Positions 1-5,986 of a stretch of DNA of 8,746 bases are shown one piece after another. The position numbers were made by a program, and so were the translations under genes. The notes under the pieces were generated by a model. It saw only the letters and a program-made list of their open reading frames with translations. It ran no database searches and was not told the DNA's origin. The stretch is from an uncultured Collinsella sp. Its GTDB lineage: Bacteria; Actinomycetota; Coriobacteriia; Coriobacteriales; Coriobacteriaceae. Numbering within the stretch: the first letter of the stretch is position 1; every line of letters begins with the position of its first letter. Location of the stretch: assembly GCA_900551625.1 (NCBI GenBank), contig URWZ01000054.1, positions 1 to 8,746 of the forward strand, given 5' to 3'.

Positions 1-34
1 TGAAGGCCGATTTTAGGGACTATTTCACCGCAAG

Positions 35-901
35 TTATTTGAGGGCGACGGGGATTTGGATACAGCAGAAGTCCTCTTGGTGAGACTCGTCGTAGCTCGT
101 GGTGTCCAGGTAGCAAAAATCGAAAGCATTGCCGATGGGCTGGAGCGCGTGCCTGTCCATGCAGGCCACGATGGCGCGGATACCCTCGGGCTCGTACGGC
201 ATGCCCCAGCGACTCATGCACAGGTACGTGCCCTCGGGCAGCACCTCGACGCCAATCTCCGCCAGCTCGGCAGGATCGCTCGGCAGTATTTCCTCGGCAC
301 CACGCGGCAACACGGCAAAGGAACCGGCACCGGCGATGGGGTCGTCGGAATGCAGCGCCTCGCGACGCAGCATGGCGCCCCAACCGCGCATGGGGCGTGT
401 GCCCGTGAGCGCACGCATGCGCAGAATCGCCCGCATGAGCGTGGGGTGCAGCATCGAGCGGCCACGCTCGATATCGCTCGGGAACTCCTCAAAGACCACG
501 TAGCGGCGCTCGAATTGCTTGAGCTCCGGTTTGCCCTCGCGCTCGCGCCAATAGACCGCCTCGTCGTAAAAACTCAGCCGCTCCTGCACGCTCGCGCGCT
601 CGGCTTTGAGCCCGGCAATCTGCTCGTCGAGCGCCTGCACCCGCGAGCGCAGGTGATCGGTCATCTCTCCAATGTCGAACGTCGAGGTCAGGCGATCGAT
701 CTCATCGAGTTCCAGTCCCAAGTCGCGCAGCATGCAGATCAGACGCATGAGCGGGATCTGCGTGGGCGAATAGAAACGGTAGCCTTTTTCGTTAACCACG
801 GCGGGTTTAAACAGACCGATCTTGTCGTAGTAGATGAGCGTTTGGCGCGAAACGTTAAACAAGCTCGCCATCTCGCTAATCGCATACATACCCGTCTGCA
901 T
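35..901 (-). CDS. MerR-family transcriptional regulator with GyrI-like effector domain
   Basis: Predicted cytoplasmic one-component regulator of 288 residues. Residues 5-73 form a MerR winged helix-turn-helix: YAISEMASLF starts it, NVSRQTLIYYDKIGLF is the recognition region, and GYRFYSP is the wing. Residues about 78-118 form the usual dimerisation coiled coil (LRSRVQALDEQIAGLKAERA). The remaining ~165 residues resemble the GyrI-like/effector-binding fold found behind many MerR domains, which binds small, often aromatic or cationic, ligands. The ATG at 901 is chosen because GGAGG lies 4 bases upstream; the frame stays open to 967 only by reading through a terminator-like hairpin, and the next Met is too far from the ribosome site. 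It is the last gene of the codirectional module, downstream of the prenyltransferase, so it probably regulates the module, sensing the phenolic acid or its product. The ligand is inferred. Positions 1-34 beyond its stop show no clear terminator. Confidence 0.88.
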   Translation of the reverse strand: MQTGMYAISEMASLFNVSRQTLIYYDKIGLFKPAVVNEKGYRFYSPTQIPLMRLICMLRDLGLELDEIDRLTSTFDIGEMTDHLRSRVQALDEQIAGLKAERASVQERLSFYDEAVYWREREGKPELKQFERRYVVFEEFPSDIERGRSMLHPTLMRAILRMRALTGTRPMRGWGAMLRREALHSDDPIAGAGSFAVLPRGAEEILPSDPAELAEIGVEVLPEGTYLCMSRWGMPYEPEGIRAIVACMDRHALQPIGNAFDFCYLDTTSYDESHQEDFCCIQIPVALK

Positions 902-927
902 AGGTCCTCCCGACACACCCTTTGACA

Positions 928-960
928 CGAAAAGCCCGCCGCCCACAGGGGCAGCGGGCT
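928..960 (-). terminator. Terminator-like hairpin between the prenyltransferase gene and merR
   Basis: On the minus strand AGCCCGC (960-954) pairs perfectly with GCGGGCT (939-933). After one mismatch, four more pairs (952-949 with 944-941) close a 4-base loop. The stem is followed by TTTT, then CGTG. This looks like an intrinsic terminator for the upstream genes, with a short U-tract. It ends only about 27 bases before the merR start, leaving little room for a separate merR promoter, so partial read-through is likely. Confidence 0.6.
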
Positions 961-992
961 CAAACACTACTCGTATCCTACCCTAAAGATGC

Positions 993-1571
993 CTATGACC
1001 AGCGCTTATAGTTGGCGCACGACACGCCGACGGCCTCGAGTGCCTTGGCGGCGATGTGATGCACCGCCTCATCGAGCGTGGCGGGGCCGTTGTAAAACGT
1101 GAGCATGGGCGGCATGAGCATGACGCCCGGCACGCGCGCCAGGCGTGCCATGTTGTCGACATGGATCGCACTGAAGGGCGTCTCGCGCACCATAAGCACC
1201 AGGCGGCGCTGCTCTTTCATCTGCACATCGGCCGCACGCAGCAACAGGTTTTCGCTGTAGCCGCTCGCGATGCCGGCGAGCGTCTTCATGGAGCAGGGAG
1301 CCACGATCATGCCGTCGACCGGATAGGTGCCGCTTGCGATGGCAGCGCCAATGTTCTTGTTGTCGTAGACCACATCGGCATAGCACGCAAACTCGTCGAG
1401 CGTCATGCCGAGCTCCTGCTCGATGGTGATCTCTCCCCCGCGCGTGACGACAAGCGCCGACTCAGCGCCGGCCTGGCGCAGGCATTTGAGGCATTCAAGG
1501 CCCAGTGCCGCACCGCTGGCGCCAGACACGCCAACGACAATGCGACGGGGACGAACAGAAGACTCAGGCAT
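993..1571 (-). CDS. lpdB: UbiX/LpdB-like flavin prenyltransferase
   Basis: Predicted to make prenylated FMN (prFMN), the cofactor of UbiD decarboxylases, by attaching a dimethylallyl group from dimethylallyl phosphate to reduced FMN. The 192-residue length fits the family. Visible signatures are the Rossmann-like flavin loop VGVSGASGA (13-21), APCSMKTLAGIASGY (91-105), NLLLRAADV (108-116), KEQRRLVLMVRETP (119-132) and MPP (153-155). The segment GAAIASG...DGMI and the C-terminal KRW resemble Lactiplantibacillus plantarum LpdB as I recall it, more than E. coli UbiX. AAGGAG lies 5 bases before the ATG. The gene follows the UbiD-type gene after only 33 bases, so the two are almost certainly cotranscribed and serve each other. 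The family call is very safe; the LpdB subtype is likely. Confidence 0.95.
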   Translation of the reverse strand: MPESSVRPRRIVVGVSGASGAALGLECLKCLRQAGAESALVVTRGGEITIEQELGMTLDEFACYADVVYDNKNIGAAIASGTYPVDGMIVAPCSMKTLAGIASGYSENLLLRAADVQMKEQRRLVLMVRETPFSAIHVDNMARLARVPGVMLMPPMLTFYNGPATLDEAVHHIAAKALEAVGVSCANYKRWS

Positions 1572-1604
1572 GACAACTCCTTAACTACTTGGTAGGGCTA
1601 CTTA

Positions 1605-3092
1605 CTAGAAGGCGAGCTCGGCGGCCCACTTCTCTTCATCGATCTCCATGAACTGCGAGCGGATGAAGTTCTTCTTGAGGTTAAACGGAACCGTGCAGTC
1701 GAAGATGGCCTTGCAGGCGATACCGTGCTCGCGGATCGAAGGATCGAACGCGGGGTCGTTGGACGGATCGAGCACGTGGCAGTGGCAACCGGGGATGGTG
1801 ATGAGGTCCACGTCGGCCTGGAAGCGTGTGGTCATGGCCCACATCACGTCGCTCATATCGAAGATGTCGACATCCTCGTCGACAAGGATGACGTGCTTGA
1901 GCTCGGAGAACGCCGAGAAGGCGAGCATGGCGGCGTTGCGCTGACGGCCCTCGTCATTTTTGCTCGACTTCTTGAACTGCATGATGGCAACGAACTTGCC
2001 GCCACCGCAGGGAGCGGCGTGAACGTTGAGCAGGCGGCCCGGGATAGCGGTCTCGACCATCTTGTAGATGGAGGCCTCGGTGGGGATACCGGCCATGGAC
2101 ACGTGCTCGTGCGAAGGGCCGATGCAGCTCTCCATAATGGGGTTGACGCGCGTGGTGACGGCGGTGATCTTGATCACCGGGCAGACCTTGGCGCCACCGG
2201 TGTAGCCGGGGAACTCGGGCATGGCGTAGCCGTGGCCGTTGACATCCTCGTTGATGGTCTCGTCGTGCATGAGGTAGCCCTCGAGCACGTACTCGGCATT
2301 GGCAATGCACTTCTGCGGAACGGTGACGCAGTCGGCAAGCTCGACGGCGCGGCCGCGCAGGGCGCCGGCGATCTGCAGCTCGTTGAAGCCGAGCGGCGTG
2401 GTGGGAGCCTCGAAGCCGCAGCACATGTACACGGCGGGGTCCAGGCCGATGGAGATGGAGATGGGCATATCCTCGCCGCGCTGGCAGTACTCGTCAAAGA
2501 ACGCACCCAGGTGACGGCTGCCCGGGGTGATCCACATGGCGAGCTTGTCCTTGTCGACGCAGGAGAAGCGGTGGATGGTTACGTCGGACTGGGTGCCATC
2601 GGGGCTCGTGCCATAGGCGAGGCCCATGGTGATGTAGGGGCCGCCGTCAACGGGCGTGTTGGTGGGAGCGGGAACGATCTTGCGCAGGTCAAAGCCCTCG
2701 TCGGTCGCCTTGTACACGACCTCCTGGCAGTCGACGTGCTTGCCCTCGGCGATCTGCTCGGGGGCGATCAGGTTCTCGAAGCGCTTGCCGATCTCGAGGC
2801 CCAGGTGCTCCTCGTCCAGGTCGAGCAGGGCGGCAACGCGCTTGCGGCTGGCAAGCATACCGATGCAGACCTTGGCGTCGTCAAAGCCCTTGACGTTGTT
2901 GAAGACCATCGCCGGACCCTCTTTGGTCGGGCGCATGACGGTGCCGCCAGCACCGACGTGACGGTAGACGCCCGAGACCTCGGCATCGGGATCGACCTGG
3001 GTGTCGGTCTCGAGCAGCTGGCCCGGCATCTCACGCAAAAAGTCGAGCGCGGAACGCAGGTCGTGGATCTGGGAAGCATCGGTAGTGGACAT
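1605..3092 (-). CDS. lpdC: LpdC-like UbiD-family phenolic acid (gallate/protocatechuate-type) decarboxylase
   Basis: Predicted prFMN-dependent non-oxidative decarboxylase of 495 residues, close to E. coli UbiD and LpdC lengths. The full family layout is present: N-terminal region with SGVYRHVGAGG (40-50) and EGPAMVFNNVKGF (58-70); prFMN-binding domain with NTPVDGGPYIT (145-155) and SDVTIHR (169-175, R175 matching the family's active-site arginine); AEYVLEG (266-272) and MPEFPGY (291-297) carrying acidic active-site residues; then HEHVSMAGIPTEASI (328-342), LVDEDVDIFD (403-412) and TTRFQAD (421-427). From memory these blocks match L. plantarum gallate decarboxylase LpdC closely, so the likely reaction is gallate to pyrogallol or protocatechuate to catechol plus CO2. 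The exact substrate is inferred. The ATG at 3092 has AAAGGAG 6 bases upstream, which rules out the longer in-frame start at 3188. Cotranscribed with the prenyltransferase, and downstream of the transporter. Confidence 0.92.
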   Translation of the reverse strand: MSTTDASQIHDLRSALDFLREMPGQLLETDTQVDPDAEVSGVYRHVGAGGTVMRPTKEGPAMVFNNVKGFDDAKVCIGMLASRKRVAALLDLDEEHLGLEIGKRFENLIAPEQIAEGKHVDCQEVVYKATDEGFDLRKIVPAPTNTPVDGGPYITMGLAYGTSPDGTQSDVTIHRFSCVDKDKLAMWITPGSRHLGAFFDEYCQRGEDMPISISIGLDPAVYMCCGFEAPTTPLGFNELQIAGALRGRAVELADCVTVPQKCIANAEYVLEGYLMHDETINEDVNGHGYAMPEFPGYTGGAKVCPVIKITAVTTRVNPIMESCIGPSHEHVSMAGIPTEASIYKMVETAIPGRLLNVHAAPCGGGKFVAIMQFKKSSKNDEGRQRNAAMLAFSAFSELKHVILVDEDVDIFDMSDVMWAMTTRFQADVDLITIPGCHCHVLDPSNDPAFDPSIREHGIACKAIFDCTVPFNLKKNFIRSQFMEIDEEKWAAELAF

Positions 3093-3234
3093 GGCGTACT
3101 CCTTTCGGGAGAGTGTCCGGCGACGGGGTGCCGCCGGACGGGGTAACGTAATGGGGCCGCGGCGCTCACAAATGGAGCGCTCGACCACTCGAAGTTCAAG
3201 CGCTTGGCTGCTTACAGCCGGGGCGCTCGACCGC
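3093..3234 (-). promoter_or_regulatory. Intercistronic leader of the decarboxylase gene with several hairpins
   Basis: The 142 bases between the transporter stop and the decarboxylase start contain three perfect inverted repeats: GTCCGGCG/CGCCGGAC (3115-3122 with 3132-3139, 9-base loop), GCGCTC/GAGCGC (3162-3167 with 3175-3180, 7-base loop) and GGCTG/CAGCC (3206-3210 with 3215-3219, 4-base loop). None has a U-tract, so they are not simple terminators. The decarboxylase ribosome site can also pair weakly with a CTCC just upstream of it. A 10-base direct repeat, GCGCTCGACC, occurs at 3177-3186 and 3223-3232. A role in RNA processing, stability or translational control is possible but unproven. 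No convincing promoter is seen. Confidence 0.35.
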
Positions 3235-4692
3235 TTACATCAGGCCAAAGAGGTGGAACCAGGCGGCCTCGACCAGCACGACGACAAAGACGACCGCGGT
3301 GAGGGGGATGCCCATGCGCATAGCCTCTTTGGAGGTGTAGCCGCCGGCGTCCTTGCCTTCGCCGATAAGGATCGGCAGGTTATGGAACGGCAGGATGTAG
3401 TGGATGTTGATGGACGTGAAGACGATGAGCGCCACGGCGAGTGGGCTCACGCTGGAGCCGGCGGCAAAGCTGATAAATGCCGGCACGCACACGCCGAGCA
3501 CGGCCATGACCGAGCCCATGAACATGTGGATGATCATGGAAAGCGCGGCGACGAGCAGGGCGAACAGGAAGATGTTCTCAGGCACGGAGCTGGGGAGCAC
3601 GACGTCGGCGATCCAGGCGTTCATGCCGGTGGCACCGCCCACGGAGCCCACGGCCATGGCGGCCGTCAGGAACATGAGGGACTTGATGTCGACAGCGTTC
3701 CAGCTGGCGGGAGTGAGGACTTCGCCGATGATGGGCATGGCGAGAGCAACGCCAATGGCCAGGGTGACCCAGCCGATATAGTCGCCCGAGACGGTGAGCC
3801 ACAGCGCGATGGCGATGACAAGCCACACGATGGTGCGGATCTCCTTGACGGAGAGCTTGCCGAGCGCGGCCTGCTTGGCCACGATCTGCTCGCGATCGTA
3901 GACGAGCTCCTTGCTGGGCTTAAAGAGGAAAAGGCCCAGGAACAGGGTGCACAGCAGCGCAACCAGCATAGGCACGCTCATGTACAGGAACCAGTCGACG
4001 AAGGACGGGCTCATGCCGCCGGCCTCGGCACTGTACTGCGCAACGAGCGGGTTAAGCGTGGAGTCGCCCGTCAGGAAGAACATGGAACCCGGGGCGGCAG
4101 CGGCAAACACGAGGAAGCCGAGCTTGCCCTTGTCGTCGTCACCGTAGCCGGCGGACTCGGCGATGACCGAGACGACGGCGAGGATGAGGAAGGCGCGGGG
4201 GAACGGATGCGGGATCAGCAGCGACAGGACAAAGGTGAGCGCGAAGATCGAGATGATGAGCGACTTGGCGTCGCGCACGAACTTGAGCATGAACGCGTAG
4301 GCGATGCGCTCGCCCAGGCCCGACTCCTTGACCGTGCTGGCGATGAGGTAGGCGCCGATGACGAGCCACATGGTGGCCTTGGTCCACGAGCTAAACGTGG
4401 AGGCGACCGTCGCCGAGATGCTCGCGGCGCCCGTGTCGTCCACGCACACCTTGAACAGGACGAGCAGTGCGCAGTAGAGCAGGCCCACAAAGCCCGGCTG
4501 TGCCACGCCGCATGCCCAGAACACCACCGTGGCGAGCGTCAGTGCCAGACAGGTCTGACCGCCGACCGTGAGCTCGACCGTCGAGCTCAGCTCCGCCAAA
4601 GGAAGAAACTTCACCAGCAAAAAGACAACGATACCCAGCACAAAGCCAATTTCGCGCTTGGTGATCTTAAACGCCTTCTTTTCCGCTTCCAT
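3235..4692 (-). CDS. DASS/SLC13-type anion permease, likely phenolic or dicarboxylic acid importer
   Basis: Polytopic inner-membrane protein of 485 residues with about 11-12 hydrophobic segments (first at about 15-32, then about 47-64, 67-84, 107-121, 144-160, 167-180, 233-257, 287-302, 307-323, 338-352, 374-410, 417-436 and 461-482). Family marks of divalent anion:sodium symporters are the early block FSSWTKATMWLVIGAYLIAS (100-119) followed by KESGLGERIA (122-131), the TGDSTLNP motif (208-215) in the position of the substrate/cation-binding loop, and HNLPILIGEG (437-446) in the second half. A charged cytoplasmic loop lies near 258-286. AGGTGG sits about 5 bases before the ATG. As the gene immediately before the decarboxylase pair, it probably imports the aromatic carboxylate substrate; the family normally carries citrate, succinate or similar anions, so a dicarboxylate substrate cannot be excluded. 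Confidence 0.85.
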   Translation of the reverse strand: MEAEKKAFKITKREIGFVLGIVVFLLVKFLPLAELSSTVELTVGGQTCLALTLATVVFWACGVAQPGFVGLLYCALLVLFKVCVDDTGAASISATVASTFSSWTKATMWLVIGAYLIASTVKESGLGERIAYAFMLKFVRDAKSLIISIFALTFVLSLLIPHPFPRAFLILAVVSVIAESAGYGDDDKGKLGFLVFAAAAPGSMFFLTGDSTLNPLVAQYSAEAGGMSPSFVDWFLYMSVPMLVALLCTLFLGLFLFKPSKELVYDREQIVAKQAALGKLSVKEIRTIVWLVIAIALWLTVSGDYIGWVTLAIGVALAMPIIGEVLTPASWNAVDIKSLMFLTAAMAVGSVGGATGMNAWIADVVLPSSVPENIFLFALLVAALSMIIHMFMGSVMAVLGVCVPAFISFAAGSSVSPLAVALIVFTSINIHYILPFHNLPILIGEGKDAGGYTSKEAMRMGIPLTAVVFVVVLVEAAWFHLFGLM

Positions 4693-4743
4693 CTCCCCAC
4701 CTTTCTTGTTGGGGGCGCTCCGAATTCGCAGCCATGTTGCCGC

Positions 4744-4776
4744 TTAAAAAGGGGCGCCCGTTATCGGACACCCCTT
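4744..4776 (-). terminator. Intrinsic-terminator-like hairpin just upstream of the transporter
   Basis: On the minus strand AAGGGGTGTCCG (4776-4765) can pair along its full 12 bases, with two G-U pairs, with CGGGCGCCCCTT (4760-4749) around an ATAA loop. The stem runs into a TTTTT tract (4750-4746). Read from the plus strand the G-U pairs become A/C mismatches and the T-run is short, so the orientation is minus. It lies only about 53 bases before the transporter ATG, with no obvious promoter in between. It may therefore be a leader attenuator rather than a plain gene-end terminator. Confidence 0.65.
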
Positions 4777-4778
4777 AC

Positions 4779-4794
4779 GTTGCGCTGTGTTGCG
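4779..4794. promoter_or_regulatory. Tandem GTTGCG repeats with 10-base spacing upstream of the transporter
   Basis: GTTGCG occurs at 4779-4784 and 4789-4794, exactly one helical turn apart, next to the leader hairpin. A weak minus-strand promoter can be drawn just upstream of it: TTCTCA (4827-4822) and TGTATT (4802-4797) with a 19-base spacer, the long spacing typical of MerR-controlled promoters. Both boxes match the consensus at four of six positions. The repeat could be an operator. There is no direct proof. Confidence 0.25.
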
Positions 4795-4841
4795 GCAATA
4801 CAGTCAAGCGGATTTTTTGGATGAGAAGCGATTCCCTAGAC

Positions 4842-4908
4842 AAAAACCGTCACAACATTCGACGCTTTTCCTCGATTTCGAGATTTTCGCCGAATGTTGT
4901 GACGGTTT
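4842..4908 (-). terminator. Long inverted repeat, probable terminator of the LpdD-IDI gene
   Basis: Positions 4844-4861 and 4891-4908 are a perfect 18-base inverted repeat (left arm AAACCGTCACAACATTCG). The 29 bases between the arms contain their own small hairpin, CTCG-ATTT-CGAG (4871-4882). On the minus strand the structure follows the stop codon at 4934-4936 and ends in TTTTT (4846-4842), as expected for an intrinsic terminator. The stem is longer and the loop larger than usual, so a repeat element or bidirectional role is also possible. Confidence 0.6.
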
Positions 4909-4910
4909 GG

Positions 4911-4939
4911 ATGTGGCAAAGGGACTGTCTTTTTTACAT
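4911..4939. repeat. Degenerate copy of the AAAGGGACTG palindromic repeat
   Basis: The left half TGTGGCAAAGGGACTG (4912-4927) differs at one base from TGTGACAAAGGGACTG at 5955-5970, in the same orientation. The right half, TCTTTTTTACAT, has drifted from the perfect palindrome but still mostly pairs with the left half through G-U pairs in plus-strand RNA. The element overlaps the stop codon and last Met codon of the LpdD-IDI gene. With the perfect copy upstream, the gene is bracketed by two copies about 1.04 kb apart. Confidence 0.55.
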
Positions 4940-5881
4940 AGCGAGGGCCGTGCGGATGAATGGGTCGCCGAGGGCCTCGCGGAGCCAGGGGGCCAGCTGC
5001 TCGGGGTGACCCTGCAGGTAGCCTTTGAGCTCGGACGGAGCCACGCGACGCACTTCCGAGATCTCCTCTTGGTTGATATGCAGCTCGCCCGGCTCAACAT
5101 GGGCAAGGTAGACCTCGCACCATTCGCACTCGCAGCGACCGTCACCGTGGTCCTCGCGGTACACCACGTGTCCGAGGTGCTTGAGCTGATCGGGCTCGCG
5201 CGTAATGCCGAGCTCTTCGTTGATGCGGCGCGCCGTGGCGGCCGCGACGTCTTCCCCGGGGAGCGGATGGCCGGCGCAGCTATCGGCCAGCACCCCGCCC
5301 CACAGGCGCTTGAGCGGACTGCGGCGACAGAGCAGCAGGCGCGCGTCTTCGCCCCGGCCCTCGACCAGAAGCGTCAGAAATGCCTGATGCAGGATGCCCT
5401 CACCAGCATGGGCCTCGATGCGGTCGACGGGACCAAGCGCCTCGCCGGTCGCAGCATCGACCGCCACGACCTCGGCGCCCGCACCGCCCTCATCCCAGCC
5501 GGCGCGCAGAATGCGGGCTGCGGCTTCCTCGAGCGCGGCGATGAGCTCCTTGGTGGTGTCGAGCACGCGCTGCAGGTCGTCACCGCTCGCTTGTTCAACA
5601 TGAAAACCCGTGCTTGCAACTACCGGCACGCCAAAGCGCGTGGCCAGCGCCGCCGCGATATCGTGCGCCGGGATCTCGTCTCGATGGCACGGAACGGCCA
5701 GGATGCTCACCGTTGCCGTACGGCCGGGCTCGGGGCGCGGAATGGCCTGCGCCGTGGCGCCCAGGTGCGCAAACTCCGGCGAGCAGGCGTACACCGCCAT
5801 GCCTCGCGGCGTCACCGTCAGCTGGGCCTCGAGCGCAAACTTGCCCTCGCCCACTGCAACCTTTGTCGTGTGCATACCCAT
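4934..5881 (-). CDS. Fusion of LpdD-like (prFMN chaperone family) domain and IDI-like Nudix domain
   Basis: Protein of 315 residues. Residues about 8-122 resemble LpdD, the small partner of gallate decarboxylase: FAHLGATAQA (37-46), a polar PCHRDEIPAHD (64-74) and VVASTGFHVEQAS (87-99) line up with LpdD blocks as I recall them. Residues about 146-305 resemble type I isopentenyl-diphosphate isomerase: H158 and H165 (EAHAGEGILH), SCAGHP with H205, and ECE with E251 and E253 match all five metal ligands. However, the position of catalytic Cys67 of E. coli Idi is Ala203, with a Cys one residue earlier. The Nudix box G-x5-E-x7-RRINEELGI (204-226) keeps the EE pair that canonical isomerases lose. 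Inferred role: supply of the dimethylallyl donor and handling of prFMN for the neighbouring UbiX/UbiD pair. Start: GGAG lies 5 bases before the ATG, and a promoter sits 50 bases upstream. Longer in-frame starts would translate the promoter and palindrome. Domain calls are firm for IDI-like, likely for LpdD-like. Confidence 0.82.
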   Translation of the reverse strand: MGMHTTKVAVGEGKFALEAQLTVTPRGMAVYACSPEFAHLGATAQAIPRPEPGRTATVSILAVPCHRDEIPAHDIAAALATRFGVPVVASTGFHVEQASGDDLQRVLDTTKELIAALEEAAARILRAGWDEGGAGAEVVAVDAATGEALGPVDRIEAHAGEGILHQAFLTLLVEGRGEDARLLLCRRSPLKRLWGGVLADSCAGHPLPGEDVAAATARRINEELGITREPDQLKHLGHVVYREDHGDGRCECEWCEVYLAHVEPGELHINQEEISEVRRVAPSELKGYLQGHPEQLAPWLREALGDPFIRTALAM

Positions 5882-5933
5882 GGGATCTCCTGCCGCCCGC
5901 GATGTACCTGAGACCATCTTCGCCTGTATTGCG

Positions 5934-5962
5934 ACTATACAGGCAAGCCCTCCATGTGACAA
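5934..5962 (-). promoter_or_regulatory. Sigma70-type promoter of the LpdD-IDI gene
   Basis: Minus-strand TTGTCA (5962-5957, five of six consensus bases) and TATAGT (5939-5934, five of six) are separated by exactly 17 bases. Transcription would begin near 5927, giving a leader of about 46 bases before the ATG at 5881. The -35 box is part of the right-hand reading of the palindrome at 5954-5984. This supports the ATG at 5881 over upstream in-frame starts. Confidence 0.7.
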
Positions 5963-5984
5963 AGGGACTGCCCCTTTGTCACAT
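5954..5984. repeat. Perfect 13-bp palindromic REP-like repeat
   Basis: ATGTGACAAAGGG (5954-5966) is the exact reverse complement of CCCTTTGTCACAT (5972-5984) around a 5-base centre. It lies between two divergent genes and carries the -35 box of the minus-strand promoter; a plus-strand TTGTCA is present too, but without a good -10 at the right distance. A degenerate copy lies at 4911-4939. The layout resembles dispersed intergenic palindromes (REP or MITE-like) that I associate with gut Actinobacteria and Firmicutes. An operator role is an alternative. Confidence 0.6.
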
Positions 5985-5986
5985 TC

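Noticed and set aside
56..925. Plus-strand open frame opposite merR
   Set aside because: Antisense shadow. The MerR helix-turn-helix on the minus strand is unambiguous.
921..950. Plus-strand TTTGACA (921-927) as a -35 box
   Set aside because: The position 17 bases downstream reads ACAGGG, which is not a -10 box, and no plus-strand gene follows.
1725..3146. Plus-strand open frame (473 codons) opposite the decarboxylase
   Set aside because: Antisense shadow of a strongly conserved UbiD gene. The product is a Gly/Ala/Asp/His-rich sequence without domains or a ribosome site.
4785..4807. Minus-strand TTGACT (4807-4802) as the -35 of the transporter promoter
   Set aside because: At normal spacing the -10 would be CGCAAC or similar, which has almost no match to consensus.
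3001..4824. Long plus-strand open frame (607 codons) opposite the transporter
   Set aside because: It mirrors the codons of a clear membrane transporter on the other strand. Its product is a low-complexity His/Asp/Glu/Gly/Arg-rich string with no family signature, as expected from antisense reading of GC-rich DNA.
4787..5911. Plus-strand open frame (374 codons) opposite the LpdD-IDI gene
   Set aside because: It runs through the terminator repeat and the real promoter, and its product has no recognisable motifs.
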